DNA of 64,000 bases from Megalonaias nervosa (taxonomy: Eukaryota; Mollusca; Bivalvia; Unionida; Unionidae). Numbering within the stretch: the first letter of the stretch is position 1; each line of letters begins with the position of its first letter. Below the pieces are notes generated by a model that was not told the origin of the DNA, did not search any database, and worked only from the letters and a program-made list of their open reading frames with translations. The translations under genes were made by a program, and so were the position numbers. The stretch covers positions 38,661-102,660 of the forward strand of contig JAECUM010096189.1 of NCBI GenBank assembly GCA_016617855.1, given 5' to 3'. This document shows positions 25,097 through 37,168 of this stretch, piece after piece.

Positions 25097-27928
25097 CCGT
25101 ATATACTCGCATATAAGCCCATTTGTGTATAAGCCGACCCCCCCCAAACTGAACAGGTATAAACACTAAAAAGTGCATGACCCACGTATAAGCCGACCCA
25201 CAACTCCGAGGCATCATAAGATGCACGCGGCAAGTTCTAAATGCATATATTTAGGCAAACTTATATTAACAAAAAGTACACGTATACTTATCTTGGGTTG
25301 GCATGTATAATTATTAAAAAGAAATGGTTTAAATTTGTTTGAAAAGTAATTTAATTTTCTGTTTTCTTATTGTTTCTGCCTAATTTAGATTTGTATATAA
25401 TTTGATCGAATGATGACAAGAATTGAGCGATCACAAGTTGCTGTAACGCTACCTCTCCCTTTTGACTCAATTATTGTTTGTTTATGCATTATTGCATTGG
25501 ATATTTTATATCAGTGCACCAGCAATAACGTTTTTATTTTGCCTTGAAATTGTAAATACCTAACTCATTAAAATTTGATCCCAGTATGAAAACACAACGA
25601 ACAACAACACGTTTTGATTCAATGCTCACAATTAGGATACTGAACATATTTACATAATGGCGCCACCGCATGTGCATTGTAGCTTTGAACATGCGCTGAA
25701 TGAAGTACATCTCTTGGAGTCGAATCATGGGCACCAATGCACTAAACCTGAATGATATCTCCAAAATACAGTAATGAAGTTTCAGAAATAATCCTTCGAA
25801 AATTATGATAATACTGTAAAATCTGAGTTGTAGTTTGATATAAGCGACCTTACACCATACCTGTCAACTCTCACACTGGAAAAAAAAAAAATCCCAAAAT
25901 TTGGGGTCACTCCACGCCTACCTCCCAATTTCATAATATCTCCCGATTTTTGCACAGAACTCCTGACTATTACATTATGTCTTGATTTTCATGTCTCCTA
26001 AAAAACCAAAAGTCCTACATAGATATGTTGTATGTATTCCATGGAAAGAAAGAATTCGCTTCTTCAATAAATAGGATGTGAAGTTTAAACATTATTCACA
26101 TATATTTATGATTTTTGTTCATCTACAACAATACAGAAATCAGAAAATAAACCAGAACAAAAAATAAACCACAATAATAAAATTGTTGGCAATAAACTTC
26201 AATCCCAAGAATAATCACCGTGAATGCAGTAGCTCCATATTTCCACCAAAGAAACTTACACAAGTGAGCATCTGGCATTTTTATACCATATATACAAACA
26301 TTAACTACCATCGTTAAATTAAAAGAAGGAATGAAAATACATACTACGCAGTATATGATACCTCAAAAAACTAATTCAGAATACATACGTTTTTTAGTGA
26401 ACAATACTAAATGCCTTACGAGTTGACAATAAGGGAATAAGGTCGGATATACAACGAGGGGAAAATAGTTGCCACATGTACGGTACCGTGAGGATACCTA
26501 GTTAGGTACCTTTAGTTCACCAAAGTGGTCATCCTTTATTTGCCAATCAAATGCTGGTGCTTGTGTAACACACGGTTTCTTTGAATCATGATGGAGGGCC
26601 AATCGTTTTCACAAAATAGTTGCATCGATAAGGATTAACTTTTAATTAGTCACGCTGGCGTAATTGCTTGTTTATTTAAGACTTATACTTAGCTATTGTG
26701 CAGTTTGGCCACAGTTGACCGGAATATGAAAGTAGGGCACGTCCTGGGAGAAAATAACTCGCGTCACAGGAAAAAAAAAACCATGCGTTCTTTGTGAATT
26801 TCGCCCATATTAGACCCGGAAGATCGATCAATATTAGTGAAAACAAGGCTTTAAAAATGCCATGAGAAACCTCCCGATTTTTGGTCCCAATCTGTGTTTT
26901 TATATTCAGTCTCCCTACTTGGCTTTTGAAAAATTGACCCCGTTTTACTGAACTACGGTAATCATGCTAATATTATGGAATGAAAGGCAAATATACATCA
27001 ATGAACTGGTATAGTTGCCGGTCAAAATTCCCTCTTAACACAAGCCAGTTTCGGGATTTTAAAGATTAAACAGGCCGATTTTGCTGTTGGAAAACGAAAG
27101 ACAAATCTGCCAAATATCAATAAAGGAGACGCCGAAATATCAAGCTTTAAATTGTGTGGAAAGTTGTGTTGTTCAGCCAAAACACAAAACATAGATTGAT
27201 GATGATCTTAGTTGATCTATAATGAGAATTTTAGCCTTTATTATTACCACTCTTCATGAACATGTAAGTTGTGCTGGTTATATGCCTTGTGCAATTAAAT
27301 GTACGTACTTTTTCATAAATATTACCTCAGTTTGCATATCGTTTATATCATTGAAAACGAGGAACTCGTGAGCGCATGATTCAGTGTAAATGGCACAGCT
27401 GTTAAGGACTAGCTGAAATGTTATCCGGAAGAATGAAATTTGGTCGAAACAATGAATAAAGCAAAATCTGCATCTAATATATTTGGGAATAAATAAGGAT
27501 TAAAGTGATGCTATGCACGCTTTACACCGTGTAAGGACTGTACATTATAGTTCAGCCTTGTCTCCCGGGTAAACTCAACCGGCCTGCGAATTATGAAGAC
27601 TGTATTTACCTTTATTTAATTTCATGTTGGAGAAATCAGAAAATATGCACATGCAGAATAATAACAAAATCAATCATAGTACTTGATAACAGTTTAATAA
27701 CTGTCGGGACACCGAAAATAATTTTTTTTACACGCATATGTCTTAGCACACAGAAAATAATCAATTTTTCGTGTCCGAATGTCCGAAGATTTACAGCCTA
27801 TACAGTTGTCAACAAAAAGACTTAAAAACTCTCAAGTTTAGACATTGGCCCACGGATAAGCCGACCCCCCCTACTTCCAGGCCTTTATTTTTTCCTAAAT
27901 TATTCGGCTTATACGCGAGTATATATGG
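25097..27928. mobile_element. TA-flanked DNA transposon with CCGTATATACTCGC termini
   Basis: The left end CCGTATATACTCGCATATAA (25097-25116) pairs with the right end, whose reverse complement is CCATATATACTCGCGTATAA (27909-27928). Both are followed by (G)CCGA-type subterminal repeats (AAGCCGACCCCCCC near 25130-25143 and 27859-27869). TA dinucleotides at 25095-25096 and 27929-27930 are the target duplication, suggesting the Tc1/mariner-pogo superfamily. The element is 2,832 bp with only short ORFs, no DDE motif recognised, so probably non-autonomous. Joining the flanks restores collinearity with the DIRS sister at 48.25-48.43 kb, confirming insertion into the DIRS. Confidence 0.85.
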
Positions 27929-28059
27929 TAGTTTCCTTTACTTGTGTTGTCTTAAGCAGGAGAATGAGTTATTGTTCACATAAGCAATTCAACCTTTCTT
28001 CTCCAGAAGTATACCTGAGTTATAAGTAGGATGCTCATTATTCCCTCAAGCTATTGCCT

Positions 28060-28180
28060 ATTTATCCTAATATTAATGTGATTGGAGGGTGTATTCAAAG
28101 AAGAAACAAATTTTAAAGTAAATTATGTTTCTCTGAGAATACTTACTCAATCACATTACTTGAAGACCCTCCCAACCACC
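28060..28180 (+). repeat. DIRS copy i internal complementary region
   Basis: Contains AATGTGATTGGAGGGTGTATTC then TTCTCTGAGAATACTTACTC and AATCACATTA back to back. These are inverted copies of the outermost left and right terminal repeats, the joint expected in a DIRS internal complementary region. Confidence 0.82.
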
Positions 28181-28401
28181 CAGCTATGCAAACAGCCTTG
28201 TTGGTAGGTCACCAGACTTAAAACTGGCAACAAATAGTGGTCAAAAGAGGAGGTAATTGTCAAGAGATACTATCCTTTGTCTATATGATATAGACAGAAA
28301 AGAATTTGTTTTCTTTTAGTAGGGCTGGATTCAGGAGTTTGCAGGCTCATATCCCCTATTGTTAATGTTAATGTGATTGGGTAACTATTTGCAGAGAAAT
28401 G

Positions 28402-28405
<4 letters not shown>

Positions 28406-28454
<49 letters not shown>
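28406..28454. repeat. (TA)n microsatellite in DIRS terminus
   Basis: About 49 bp of TA located where the sister copy has only aattaacctata, so it expanded within the right terminal repeat. Confidence 0.95.
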
Positions 28455-28457
<3 letters not shown>

Positions 28458-28465
28458 TTACTATC

Positions 28466-30085
28466 TTAATTGTACCGCTTGTGATATTGTATTGTTGTTT
28501 ATAAGTCTTTTCATATTGGCCAGTTATGAGATTAATGTCTTTGGAAACAAGGTTGTTTTTTTTATTATTCTTTTAAAAAAAAATTTTGTAGAGTTAATTG
28601 AAGCTGAATTCTAGAATATGATCACTCTGAAACATTTGATATAAACTTTAACACATGGTGGAATCATTCTTTAGTCATATCAGTTCATGCAAGGGTTGGA
28701 CTTTAAATTTTACCCCTTCCATTTTTTAAATTTTTTTTCTCGTTTTTTTTAAATTTTTTTTATTTGATTGTTTTTAAAACAAAATTACTACATGATGTAT
28801 TTAGGAAAATATGTGGCGGAGAGATTATTTCAATATAGCGGGATGCATAATTTGTCAAAATGGATGTAAGTATTCCTGTGGTATTAATTTATTATCTTTT
28901 CTTTCAAACTAAGGTTGGGGCATTTTGAAGAAAAGCAATTAAACACAGACAGATGCAAAGAAACCTATGTCCAAGTTGTCAGTCAATCTTAAAATTTGGT
29001 TTAGTCAGTCAGTTAATCATTTGGACCAGGCATGATAAAAATTCACATCAATAATTTATCCATAGTGATTAATAAGGGTAAAATTACACTTCAAAAACAT
29101 TAATTTAATAGTATAGTGTTTCAGAAAACTAAAAGGTACTGTAAAATCTGGATAATCAGTATATACACTTAATTTTTTAAATTATTGACAGCTCTATTTA
29201 TATATGCTTATAGACAGTAGAAGACATTACAGTACAGTATTCACATTATATTATATGAAGGTGCAAGATATAGATCCAAGTTAGAAGATATAGCAAACTA
29301 AGGAAGACTGTAACAACACTAGGTATTGCAGACAGATTAAGCAGTCACACTTTACACATAAGTAGGACAGAATAATATTGTAATTATTCTTATTTAGGTG
29401 CACATTTGAACTTGTGGGCACATGTAATGCATTTTAAGGAATTTCAAATTTGAATGCATCATCTTCAAAATCTTACCCTTTCGGATGGCACAAATTAGGA
29501 TTTTTTATGCGCAGATGACATATGCTACAGAATAAAGACTTAAAGACTGTTTATTGTGTTATGATCTTTTCTTTTTAACTGCAACTTCTAACTAATTGAC
29601 TTTCTTGTAACATTGGTGTATGCTGTAGTTCATACAGATTTTAATTTCTTTTACATGCAGATTTATGCTTATTTTTGCTACAAAAGTACTGGAGAGCTTG
29701 TTTGCATTTAATGTTTCATGCATCCTTCTTTTCATGTACATGCTTATTATGTCCAGATCTTACATTATTCAAAACTATGTCATTATTCAGTTAAAATTAT
29801 ATATTTCACATTTTTCTTCATGCTTAGCTTAGAGGTACATATTACCTGAACATTGGATGGGTGGGTGGATATTATCTGTTCACATACATACATACATACA
29901 TACATACATACATGCAAATTACAGGCAAAACTGATAACAATTAGGAGAAATATCAATGTAAAAAATAATGTTAAGTTCTTGTTCTCACCTTTTTGTTAAA
30001 GTTTGATTTCAGATGTTAGACTTGTCATCAGAGTATGACTACTTCCTTGTTCTTAGTGTCAGATAAATTTTGTTTCTATTGTCAG
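28466..30085 (+). other. SNX17 intron, unique part
   Basis: AT-rich sequence with T/A homopolymers (28550-28760) and a (CATA)n tract at about 29880-29912. No recognised element. It ends in the acceptor tttctattgtcag at 30085. Confidence 0.6.
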
Positions 30086-30178
30086 GTCACAAATGATATT
30101 GAAAGGCAGTGGGTTCTAGCAACCAGAGATCAGTTAAAGCATTTGGCAACATTACAAGAGAGAAATTCAAAACGAGAG
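30086..30178 (+). CDS. SNX17: SNX17-type sorting nexin, internal exon B
   Basis: A 93-bp exon, exactly 31 codons in phase 0, acceptor tctattgtcag|GTC and donor GAG|gtaaac. The peptide begins VTNDIERQWVLATRDQLKHL and ends RNSKRE. SNX17 has a 31-residue segment TVSDIERGWILVTKEQ...SKKE at the same place, directly after the exon A segment (about human residues 228-258, from memory). It forms part of the FERM F2 lobe. The spacing is conserved without gaps. The intron before it (8.6 kb) holds a DIRS element. Confidence 0.95.
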
Positions 30179-30599
30179 GTAAACAGAAAATTTTGATAGC
30201 AGTGATACATTATTTGCTATTGTCACATTACTATATCTTTTCTTGACACTATTCCCCAGTCCAAAGAGATTATTTTCATCACCAGTTAGTAAATGTGCAT
30301 TTTACAAGTGTCTCTTATGTGCTGAACAGTTCATCATTTAAGATGTCTTTTGGCATTTCTGCAGTCCGTTGTATCCTTTGGAGTGTTGCATTTTTTGTTT
30401 TCTCCTAATTATTGTGTATCTGCATCCTGATTTGTTGAATCTGAGGACTTTGAGTGCCTCTCCAGCAAAGAAATGCTTCTTGTTTTCTCATCCTTCTTCA
30501 GAAACTATTATTGAGCTAAGTATTAACTACCCATTTCTTGTTTCAGGTTCATTGTTCATTTCTTGTATTTTCTTTCAGCATTAAATATTCCTCAAGCTG

Positions 30600-33060
30600 T
30601 GGATAAATGCATTCATAAAAAGGCTGTGTGAAACACCTGCTTGGTGTGTACTATGTGTGTACATGCAGATGGTTGTCCTGTTTGTTGTCTTTTTCCTGAC
30701 AAGATATGGCCTTTAGCAAAGGTTCCCATGTATGTTGGGCCAGGAAGAAGATACCAGTTTCTTCATCACTGGAAGACCTCCTCCATTTTGCATCACTTAA
30801 CTGAGTTAGGAAAGTCACCAACTCCAATAAGAAAGTGGTCTTTGGGTTTTTCCAGCCTTTACAAGACACCAAATGAACAAGGGTGAGATCTCTGACATGT
30901 GGAATGAAGTTGTCAGCTCTGACAAGGGAGAGATTCACAACACCTCACAGAGGAGGAAAGTTGCTAACACTGGTAGGGAGTTCTGCCATCCCAATGCAAG
31001 GGAAGTATGGTCTTTTGGGTCAGCTACAGCTGTTTACCACCTTCCCCAAGGTCTGTTTCCAAAAACCATCATAAGTTTTGCTCACTAGGATTCTTTCCAG
31101 TTTTGAGAGGCTCTCCAGGGTATGGCGTAAATTGGACTTGCTGCATCACTCATTGATGGTGATGGAGATAACTCAGATATTATGTCAAGGTAATGAGGCA
31201 TCCAGAGAAGAAAAGGGGTGGTGGTGTCCCCTCTTCTATGCTGACCCCTGGTTTCAGTCCTCAGCTACAGGTTCCATTTGTTCACTTAGCCCATTAAGCT
31301 CCCTGCTGTCAACTCCAGTGCTTCCCAGGTGTTGATTTGACAGGGACTTGGGCCTCTCTTCCCATCAAGTCTGTTAAAACTAGAGAAGTGAAGACTTCTA
31401 CACTTATCAGCTTTGTTTCTGAGACCCTTCATCTCCACCAAGCCCATTCATTTCGTTTACCTGTCCCACTTGGTATCTCTACAGGAAGTGTACACCCATT
31501 TAAGAAAAGGCACAGTAGAGCTGGTGATGAACATCCAAAGTCTGAGATTTAATTTCTGGATCTTCCTATTTTTAGAAAGATGGGGACACTTTCAACTCAT
31601 TATCAGCCTTTCCCAATTGAACAACTTTCTCCTGGAGGAGCATATCAGGATGGAGACATCCACCTCATTCAGGATTGCCATCAGGCTGAGTTATATAGTT
31701 ATCTCCATAGATCTCCAGAATCTTCAAATCCCCATCTTCCCAGGCCACAGGAATTCCTTCAGTTTCATTTGAGAAGGAGAACTTCCATTTCCAGGCACTT
31801 TCTTTCAGTCTGGTTTGCACTTGGAGAGCATTCCCCAGGCTGTTGATTGTAATAGTTACTCATCTAAGGGCCTTAGGTGTTCACATACTCCAGTACTTGA
31901 ATGACCAGTTGATGCTCAACATACTCAGACATGCTTTTCTGAAAGGATTTGTCTTGTTCTTGGTAGACAGTGACTCAGGCCTAGTCCATTGTTTGAAGAA
32001 GTTGGATCTGATCCCTTCTCAGAATTTTGTTTACATGGTGATGAATTTTTTCACCTATAGATAAGCTGTCTGTATTCCTCCTGACAGAATTTCATAAATG
32101 ATGGCTCATATTGCAGGATTGGACGTGAAGATTTTTGTTGTCAGCTCCCATCTTCTTTTCTTCCCTGGTGACAAGGAACATGGCAGCAGACTTAATTCCT
32201 TAATGAGGCATCATATGTAGTTTCTTTCTTTTAGTAACTGGAGACTTCACAAGGCCCCTTTGTCTGCTTGGAACCCCTCCATATGATTCAAATTTCACCA
32301 CCATCTAAGTTGCTTAAAAAAATCAGGACAGGTTTCTGACCTGAGTTCTGAATTCATGCTCTGGAACCTCCTCATGTTACACTTGTGCCTCAGATTACAC
32401 TCATGCCCCTTCTCTCTACTTTGAGGCCTGGAACTTCCTTCATTAGAGGCAGTCCCTTTCAGAATGGAGTGGTCTCTCCACTGGTCAGTGGCAGAGACAC
32501 TTCTGTGGGAAAGTCAGTAGTAGACTTTTTCACAGTGAGGTTGAACAACAAGCGCACTCTTTTTATATCCAATGCCAGACCAGACGGCATGGGTGGTGGT
32601 TGTCTTCGGTCTGGGATGGAATTGACTGTACACCAGTATCAATTGTACACCTTTGCATTCCAACCTTTCAGAATAATTCCTCAGGTTTTTCACAGAATCA
32701 GGGCTTCCAAGTCATGTCCCATCCTGATACCTCCCCTGTGAATCCAGTGATTGTAGTTCCACAATCTCTTCAACCTGTTGGTTGATGATCCCAGGGAATC
32801 ATGAATGAGGAAGCATCTGCAGTATGGAGTGGTCCTCTTGCACATCACTTACTCAGACTGAACAGTTTCATGACATGCTGGTATCAAATGATCTGTCTGC
32901 CAGGACCAGGTTTTGAGCAAGGTTGCCAGATGCATTTCTTGAGCTACATTAGTATCATTTATTTTTGGGAGGATCATATTTTATGGTTGTGCATAAAAAG
33001 ACAATTTTGTCAGTACTTAAATTCATGGTTTTGCCTGTCAGAGTTTGCATATTAATTGGT
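30600..33060 (+). pseudogene. DIRS element B (family 1), gag-pol part
   Basis: Starts with a Cys-rich gag segment CTMCVHADGCPVCC (30646-30687), conserved in element D as CTTCVSIVGCPFCC. Reverse transcriptase follows: METSTSFRIAIRLSYIVISI (31653-31712) and ILQYLNDQL with IPSQNFVY (31888-32035). The active site YLDD is changed to YLND. RNase H blocks include VDFFTVRLNN near 32521-32550 and FAFQPFRIIPQVFH near 32650-32695. There are numerous stops and frameshifts. Its recombinase part continues at about 35.7 kb, after an inserted block of DNA-transposon remnants. The left terminal repeat is not identified. Confidence 0.85.
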
Positions 33061-33239
33061 ATTTAATTCTGGTTTAGACTCAGCAAATACCCAAATGAGA
33101 GAGTGCAAAAGAATGTATGGGCAGTGTGTTTTAGTCTGAGTGAATACTATCAATAAAAGCCAACACAGCTAACAACACTAGAACAATGTTAACACATCTA
33201 TTAACAAGTTACTCTATGAGCAAGATGAATCACTTGCAC

Positions 33240-33605
33240 CATTTTTGTCTGAGTGTGCAACATCAAAGGACACAGATGCTACAAAAGTGAAAAGATGCTG
33301 ACTAAATAGAAAGACAATGGAATCACTTTATTGTTTGTGTCTGCCTCTTGTACAGACAAACTTCAACCATCAGACTGTACAAGAAATAAAGAGTACAAAG
33401 AAGAATTAAAATCACAGTTCCAAAACTGGTATGCTAAAACAGATCGTGGAGGCCGTCACGGGAATATTTACTCAATATTAGTGAACTTTACAACCTCATT
33501 AATCAAGCCAGTTGATACTGAATGAATAATTACAGCTCACATGAAAATGAGTGAAAGAGTGGACCTAATTGTCAGTGGTTTTAAGAGAGCTGGACTTGTT
33601 TAGTT
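33240..33605 (+). pseudogene. pogo/Tigger-like transposase fragment
   Basis: CTDKLQPSDCTRNKEYKEEL (33349-33408) and FQNWYAK (33418-33438) are the last third of a DDE transposase of the pogo/Tigger type, where TDxLQPLD is a hallmark around the third acidic residue. SLIKPVDTE, then a stop, then IITAHMKMSERVDLIVSGFK (to about 33590) gives the C-terminal end. The N-terminal DNA-binding part and TIRs are not seen. Confidence 0.82.
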
Positions 33606-33969
33606 CTGTAATTTGGCGATTATTTACCTGACAAGCATTTTGTGTGTACCAGGATTCTTGATTGACATGATGTTGATATTGTGGCTTTGTCCAAAATTTA
33701 TTGAAGAGTGAGCTTTAGTACTTTGCTATAATTAGTGTATATACATAGTGTTTCATTAATAATAGAGCTTGAATCAGTAGTTCTAGTATTTTACAGGCTT
33801 CTTGTTCTTTTGGATTAAAAATGCATGGATAAAATAAAATATGCTTTCAAGAGGATTTATATGTTTCAACAACAGTTGTACATAAATGAAGGATTGATCT
33901 GAATAAGTATTCAGTTTAATTTTCATACATTAGTATCTTTTATTTTTCTTTTTTTCATTTACTCTTTTT

Positions 33970-34815
33970 GCCAGTGATGCTTCCAGGACACATGAATGTG
34001 GGAATTGCGCAGAATTTGAATAGGTGCACTTGGAGAGCAATGATGTGCAAGAACTTTCACAAATTAGTTTAAAGTCATCCATATAAAAAATGTACTCTGT
34101 GTGGTATACAATTTTTATTTAACTGTTAACCCTTAAAGTGCATGTCACAACATAGTCATGCAGCCAATAGAGGAATTGTAGTGCTTGTCATGACATCTGT
34201 CTCTTTTCAGGAAGGCAACTTTTTATACATCTGGGGTCTGCAGCTTAGCATGAATGATTGTTAAACTAAATTTGACATGTTGGGCCCTTGAACAAGCATT
34301 CTTTTGTAGTTTGATTCCAGCATCAAGGAAGTTTTATAAATACATGTTTAAAATATGGGGTACCAAAATGTCTGATTTCCAGTATGGTTCATCTTCAGAT
34401 GACAAATTCTTTCAGTATATAATGGCGGATGATATTGACATTGACAATGATTTTTAAAGTTATGAACTGTATCAGGTTATTGGAGCGGAGAAAGTGTTAA
34501 TGACATATGAGTGAGTGATTTTGAATCAAAAAGTGATGTTGAATATGAGTGTGATGTACATAATGTGTGGACAAAAAACACAGCTTACTGGTCAAACCCT
34601 CTTTCAGCTTTTCTCAAGATTAAATATAGAAAAGGCTGAATACCAAGCCTAATTAAAATACAGTTAAAAGTAGATTGCAATATCATTTCTTTTCTCATAC
34701 AATTTAGCCCTGTGGGATCTTTTGCTACAAAACCTTATAGATGTATAAAGTTTAAGATGAAATAAGTAAGAATCTAAAATGAAATTAAAAAGTAAAGCTA
34801 TTTATTTGATCAAAA
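33970..34815 (+). mobile_element. 0.84 kb dispersed repeat with acidic ORF remnant (copy 1)
   Basis: This is collinear with 59825-60662 over nearly its full length. Both contain CTGTTAACCCTTAAAGT(G/A), and both encode a short acidic stretch after GSSS (here GSSSDDKFFQYIMADDIDID, 34385-34444; in the other copy a similar acidic stretch ending DDDNNF). Both end ATTTGATCAAAATA. The shared acidic reading suggests the 5' end of a transposase gene. TTAA followed by CCCTT hints at piggyBac, but that is a guess: no DDD catalytic region is present in either copy. Confidence 0.7.
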
Positions 34816-34879
34816 TATCTCAGTCTTTAAAAGGACACTATAGCATTGATGAACTTCAAACCCAAATATAGCATTATGG

Positions 34880-35300
34880 AGTAATTAAGATTTCTGGCAT
34901 AATAGTCAGCAAAGCACTGATTTAAGAAAGTGAAACTTTGGCAGAGCTTATGTTAGTGAAAAATCTTATTTTGAAACAGAAGTATCCAAAAGAGAATATC
35001 TATGACCTGTTGAAAATTGTACAGAACAACCATAAAGAACAGTTTCCCAACTTGTTCAAGCTGGCTAAGCTAACTATGTTATACCCCTTCAGACAGAAAA
35101 CTGTGAAAGTGAGATCTCAGCACAGAACAATATTCATGCACAGATAAGGTACAGATGAAGCTCAGAAATAATAAACGATTAATGCTTATACAACTAGAGG
35201 CAACATCTTTGAAAGATTTTGGATTCAACAGAGCCCTAACAGAGTGGATCAGGAAAAAAAGAGAGATGGAAATTGAATTGTTCAGTAAATACTGAACTAT
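34880..35300 (+). pseudogene. hAT transposase C-terminal remnant
   Basis: QFPNLFKLAKLTMLYPF (35041-35091) resembles the hAT dimerisation region (FPNL..LA...L..P). After frameshifts come EIINDLMLIQLE (about 35165-35200) and TSLKDFGFNRALTEWI (about 35208-35255), as seen at the extreme C terminus of ZNF862/zf-862-like hAT proteins. Termini are not recognisable. Confidence 0.68.
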
Positions 35301-35699
35301 GGCTGTTTCCTCCTCCCCTTTTTATTCTACTCCCCCCCTTATTTTGGTGACAAGGGGGAGCTTCCCCCTTTTACATAAAATCCTGGCAGCATCTCTGTGT
35401 TGACCTATCATTATACATATTAAGTCAGTGAGTAGAAATTAAAGTGACCAGACACCTTATCGATACATCTGCATTGAAATAATATAGAATGCTTCATAAT
35501 TCCTTTTTCAAAGGGTTAAAATAAAACGAGCATGTGTAAAAAAGCTAATATTTTATTAAGTGAGTACAGTATTGATGTTGGTTTATCAAATATAAGTAGC
35601 TTTGTTAATCTCTAGGAACAAAACAGTAAGAAAATGGTAGGGTCTGTTAGTCATATGTGGTTCATTTTTGGGGGGTAATTATATTCCTGGTAAGGGGTA

Positions 35700-36740
35700 A
35701 CAACGAAAACCACAAAATATTTATCCCCCATGAAAATTTCTGATACTACAGTATAAGGCAGATGACTTCCAAGATTTATGGCACCGTGTGTAGAATTTTA
35801 TCTAATTGGTGTAGTAGGGAATTTGGAAATGCATTGATCCTGTCTGCTTCCCTTTTACTTCTTTTTCTCATTGGGGGAAAAGGATTGTTCATTAGACATA
35901 ATGGCTACAGGACAGCTGCCTCCAATACTTTTAATATCTCTATGAGCTCCACTCTAGGGTCAGACACACATCTTTGAGAATGGAACTCAAGAACAGTATT
36001 TCACTTTATAATGTGAAGTTGGAACTGCCTTTATGTTCTTTTGTCCTTATCTCAACCTCCTTATGAACCTTTGAATGAAATTTCTTTTGAGATCTTTACC
36101 CTTAAAACCATCTTTCTTATCTCCCTAGCATCGACATTGAGGAGTGATATTTATGCCTTGACAGTAAAATAGGGTTGCTTATCATTCAGTGGTATGATTC
36201 AGTCTCTGTTATTTCCCAGTCTGGGTTTCTGGCCAAGAATCATCTTCTTTTGTTAGATTCTGTTCCTGTTGAAATCCCGTCACAGTCATATTTATACTGG
36301 GGATGAGTAAGATAGACTTGTTCGTGCAGTTAGAACTTTACAGTGCAATCTGTCCATAAATTAAAAGAAAGGATCATAACTGTTGTTTCTCCTTCTCAAA
36401 TGTACATCTGATATTTCAGCAGCCACTATCTCAAGATGGATTGTTCAGGCTCTTTAAAGAGCTTACTGGTTCTCACTGTGAGTGATCTTTCTTTCATGAA
36501 GAGCAAAGCCCGTGATGTCAGTACTTGGGCTTTCTTAATCATTCGATGAAATCATGAGAAGCCACCTTTGCTGATGTCACTCCAATTTCTCATCATCTAC
36601 CTTCAGTCAGTATCACACTAGAGTGTGGGTTTTATGCCTTGGACTCAGTTGTATCAACCCAACAATTTGTAAAGCAACCCACCAGTCTGCAGTAGAGCAC
36701 CCTGCGGTAAGTTTATTTTCACAGCTTGTCTTGTGCCATC
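35700..36740 (+). pseudogene. DIRS element B, tyrosine recombinase part
   Basis: SKIYGTVCRILSNWCSREFG (35769-35828), GYRTAASNTFNISMSS (35905-35952), PPYEPLNEISFEIFTLKTIF (about 36057-36116) and SDISAATISRWIVQAL (36409-36456) follow the order of the recombinase in element A (SVYDARWRIFCDWC..., DISAATI...). The frame is broken several times. It lies 2.6 kb downstream of the RNase H part because of the intervening DNA-transposon block. Confidence 0.85.
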
Positions 36741-36779
36741 AGCCATCCCATCTGGCTTCAGCAATGCAAGAATATTTAC

Positions 36780-37090
36780 TGCTTTTAAAATGTATTTATG
36801 GTGGGATAAACTAAGTTAATTCTGTAATATTTACTTGTTTTTATCGCCCAATTCCCACCTTTTCATTTTGGTTCAAGTAAATAAAGAACAGTATTCTGAT
36901 TGTCGCAAATTGACTAAGGTTTCGGACTGGGATCATGTTTTTGTTTTTTTCTGTACCTTCATTTACTAATTAGAGGAGGGAAAAAGAATCTCCTTGGAGT
37001 GGGTTCTAGCAGCCAGAAAAAAGTATAGCAATGCAGTGATTGCAGGTAAGTATTACATAATTAAAATTACATTTACCCCCACCCCCAACT
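36780..37090 (+). repeat. DIRS B internal complementary region and right end
   Basis: GGATAAACTAAGTTAATTCT plus GTAATATTTACTTG at about 36813-36840 is an imperfect inverted copy of 37040-37085 (CAGGTAAGTATTACATAATT, AAAATTACATTTACCCCC). It ends CCCCCAACTACAT, as do elements A and D. Confidence 0.72.
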
Positions 37091-37168
37091 ACATCTGCTA
37101 GGTTTTCTGAGATTACTATGTAGTAGCTCTCAAGCTAAAGATTGTTTATGTTGATTAAACAGTTTAGA

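Larger units (their letters stand above)
22325..28465 (+). mobile_element. DIRS element (family 2, copy i), with nested DNA transposon
   Basis: A DIRS retrotransposon defined by inverted terminal repeats. The left repeat is 22325-22500 (TCCTTTGAATACATTCCTCA...) and the right repeat, its reverse complement, is about 28220-28465. Shared words include CTTTTAGTAG(A/G)(A/G)CTGGATTCAGGAG and GCAGGCTCATATCCC. An internal complementary region lies at about 28060-28180. Between them are a gag-like remnant and a recombinase remnant; reverse transcriptase and RNase H are deleted. A 2.83 kb TA-flanked transposon (25097-27928) interrupts it, and (TA)n has expanded inside the right end (28406-28454). Without the nested element it is about 3.3 kb. 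Confidence 0.88.
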
